DNA from: Beijerinckiaceae bacterium | GTDB taxonomy: Bacteria; Pseudomonadota; Alphaproteobacteria; Rhizobiales; Beijerinckiaceae | Reading direction: 5' to 3' | Assembly: GCA_947455285.1 (NCBI GenBank) | Contig: CANGOK010000182.1 | Location: forward strand, 1 to 6,776 | Length of the DNA: 6,776 nt | Part shown: one piece after another, positions 6,465-6,776 of the stretch | Layout of the letters: each line of letters starts with the position of its first letter | How positions within the stretch are numbered: the first letter of the stretch is position 1 | Position numbers and translations under genes: made by a program | The notes under the pieces: generated by a model | The model's database searches: none | Seen by the model: the letters and a program-made list of their open reading frames with translations, nothing else | Told to the model about the DNA's origin: nothing

Positions 6465-6776
6465 TCACAGGTGGTAGATGTCGACGACGTGGTGGATATA
6501 GTCGTTCTTCAGCACGACCTTTTTGCGCTTTATGAGCGGTGCTCCTCTCGATATGTCGAGCGTGTAGAAGGACGTCCCGAAATAGGTGTCGACCGTCTTG
6601 TAGCGGAAACTGAAGGTCGCCCAATTAAAACGCAGTTCGACCTTGGAACCTTCTACCGAGAAAATCTCGACATTGCTGATGTTATGGGAAGTGCGGGGCT
6701 CAGGCAGGCTCGTCGCGCTCGAACGCTCCGTACGAATGCGGAAGACACGATCCTCTAGGCCTCCCTTGTGACCGTA
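6465..6776 (-). CDS. benB: Benzoate 1,2-dioxygenase small (beta) subunit, C-terminal part
   Basis: The last 103 codons of a gene whose start lies beyond the right edge; the frame is open from base 6776 to a TGA at 6465-6467. The beta subunit forms the alpha3beta3 ring-hydroxylating oxygenase with BenA and is mainly structural, with no metal centre. The fragment shows the hallmark beta-subunit run EDRVFRIRTERS, then SLPEPRTSHNISNVEI, a curved-sheet region with FNWATFSFRYKTVDTYFG, and the C-terminal KRKKVVLKNDYIHHVVDIYHL ending typical of BenB/XylY-type subunits. Full proteins are about 160-180 aa, so about 60-75 residues are missing. It sits just before benC as in known benABC operons. Base composition is lower in GC (about 54%) than downstream genes, with ATA, AGA, CTA and GTA codons. 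AntB is the main alternative, disfavoured by the benD gene, which the anthranilate route does not need. Confidence 0.92.
   Translation of the reverse strand, partial: YGHKGGLEDRVFRIRTERSSATSLPEPRTSHNISNVEIFSVEGSKVELRFNWATFSFRYKTVDTYFGTSFYTLDISRGAPLIKRKKVVLKNDYIHHVVDIYHL

Noticed and set aside
5426..6776. Anthranilate (antABC) or toluate (xylXYZ) dioxygenase instead of benzoate dioxygenase.
   Set aside because: Anthranilate dioxygenation gives catechol without a diol dehydrogenase, so benD argues against it. Toluate systems normally feed a meta-cleavage pathway, whereas an ortho pathway follows here. Substrate range still cannot be proved from the benB tail and benC alone.

Overview
The window is one stretch of an aromatic-degradation operon. 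All eight genes I can support lie on the minus strand, so transcription runs from right (6776) to left (1). In that order they are benB (3' end only), benC, benD, catA, catB, catC, an MFS aromatic-acid transporter (BenK/PcaK/MucK type), and a 5'-complete but 3'-truncated DUF849/BKACE (beta-keto acid cleavage enzyme) gene. I see no rRNA, tRNA, CRISPR, transposase or phage sequence. No stretch over 100 bp lacks a gene.

The pathway reads in order. BenABC dioxygenates benzoate to a cis-dihydrodiol carboxylate, and BenD oxidises and decarboxylates this to catechol. CatA cleaves catechol to cis,cis-muconate, CatB cyclises it to muconolactone, and CatC isomerises that to beta-ketoadipate enol-lactone. 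The transporter probably imports benzoate or a related acid. BenD and an intradiol CatA together favour benzoate and the ortho pathway over anthranilate or a toluate meta pathway. CatD/PcaD, PcaIJ, PcaF and any CatR/BenM-type regulator are not in the window. The BKACE gene at the downstream end is the most interesting element. Its family reaction could in principle split beta-ketoadipate with acetyl-CoA into succinyl-CoA and acetoacetate, replacing the usual CoA-transferase and thiolase steps.

Spacing supports one transcript: benB-benC 13 nt, benC-benD 1 nt, benD-catA 54 nt, catA-catB 83 nt, catB-catC 9 nt, catC-transporter 67 nt, transporter-BKACE 49 nt. Three of the wider gaps hold perfect inverted repeats: 4618-4641 (two mutually exclusive stems), 3628-3654 and 662-687. 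None is followed by a T-run on the transcribed strand, so they look more like mRNA-processing or attenuating structures than simple terminators.

The GC content (about 60-65% in most genes by hand sampling), protein style and operon order suggest a proteobacterium, most likely an alphaproteobacterium of the Rhizobiales/Hyphomicrobiales kind. That placement is inference only. The benB tail is visibly AT-richer (about 54% GC by hand count) than the genes after it.
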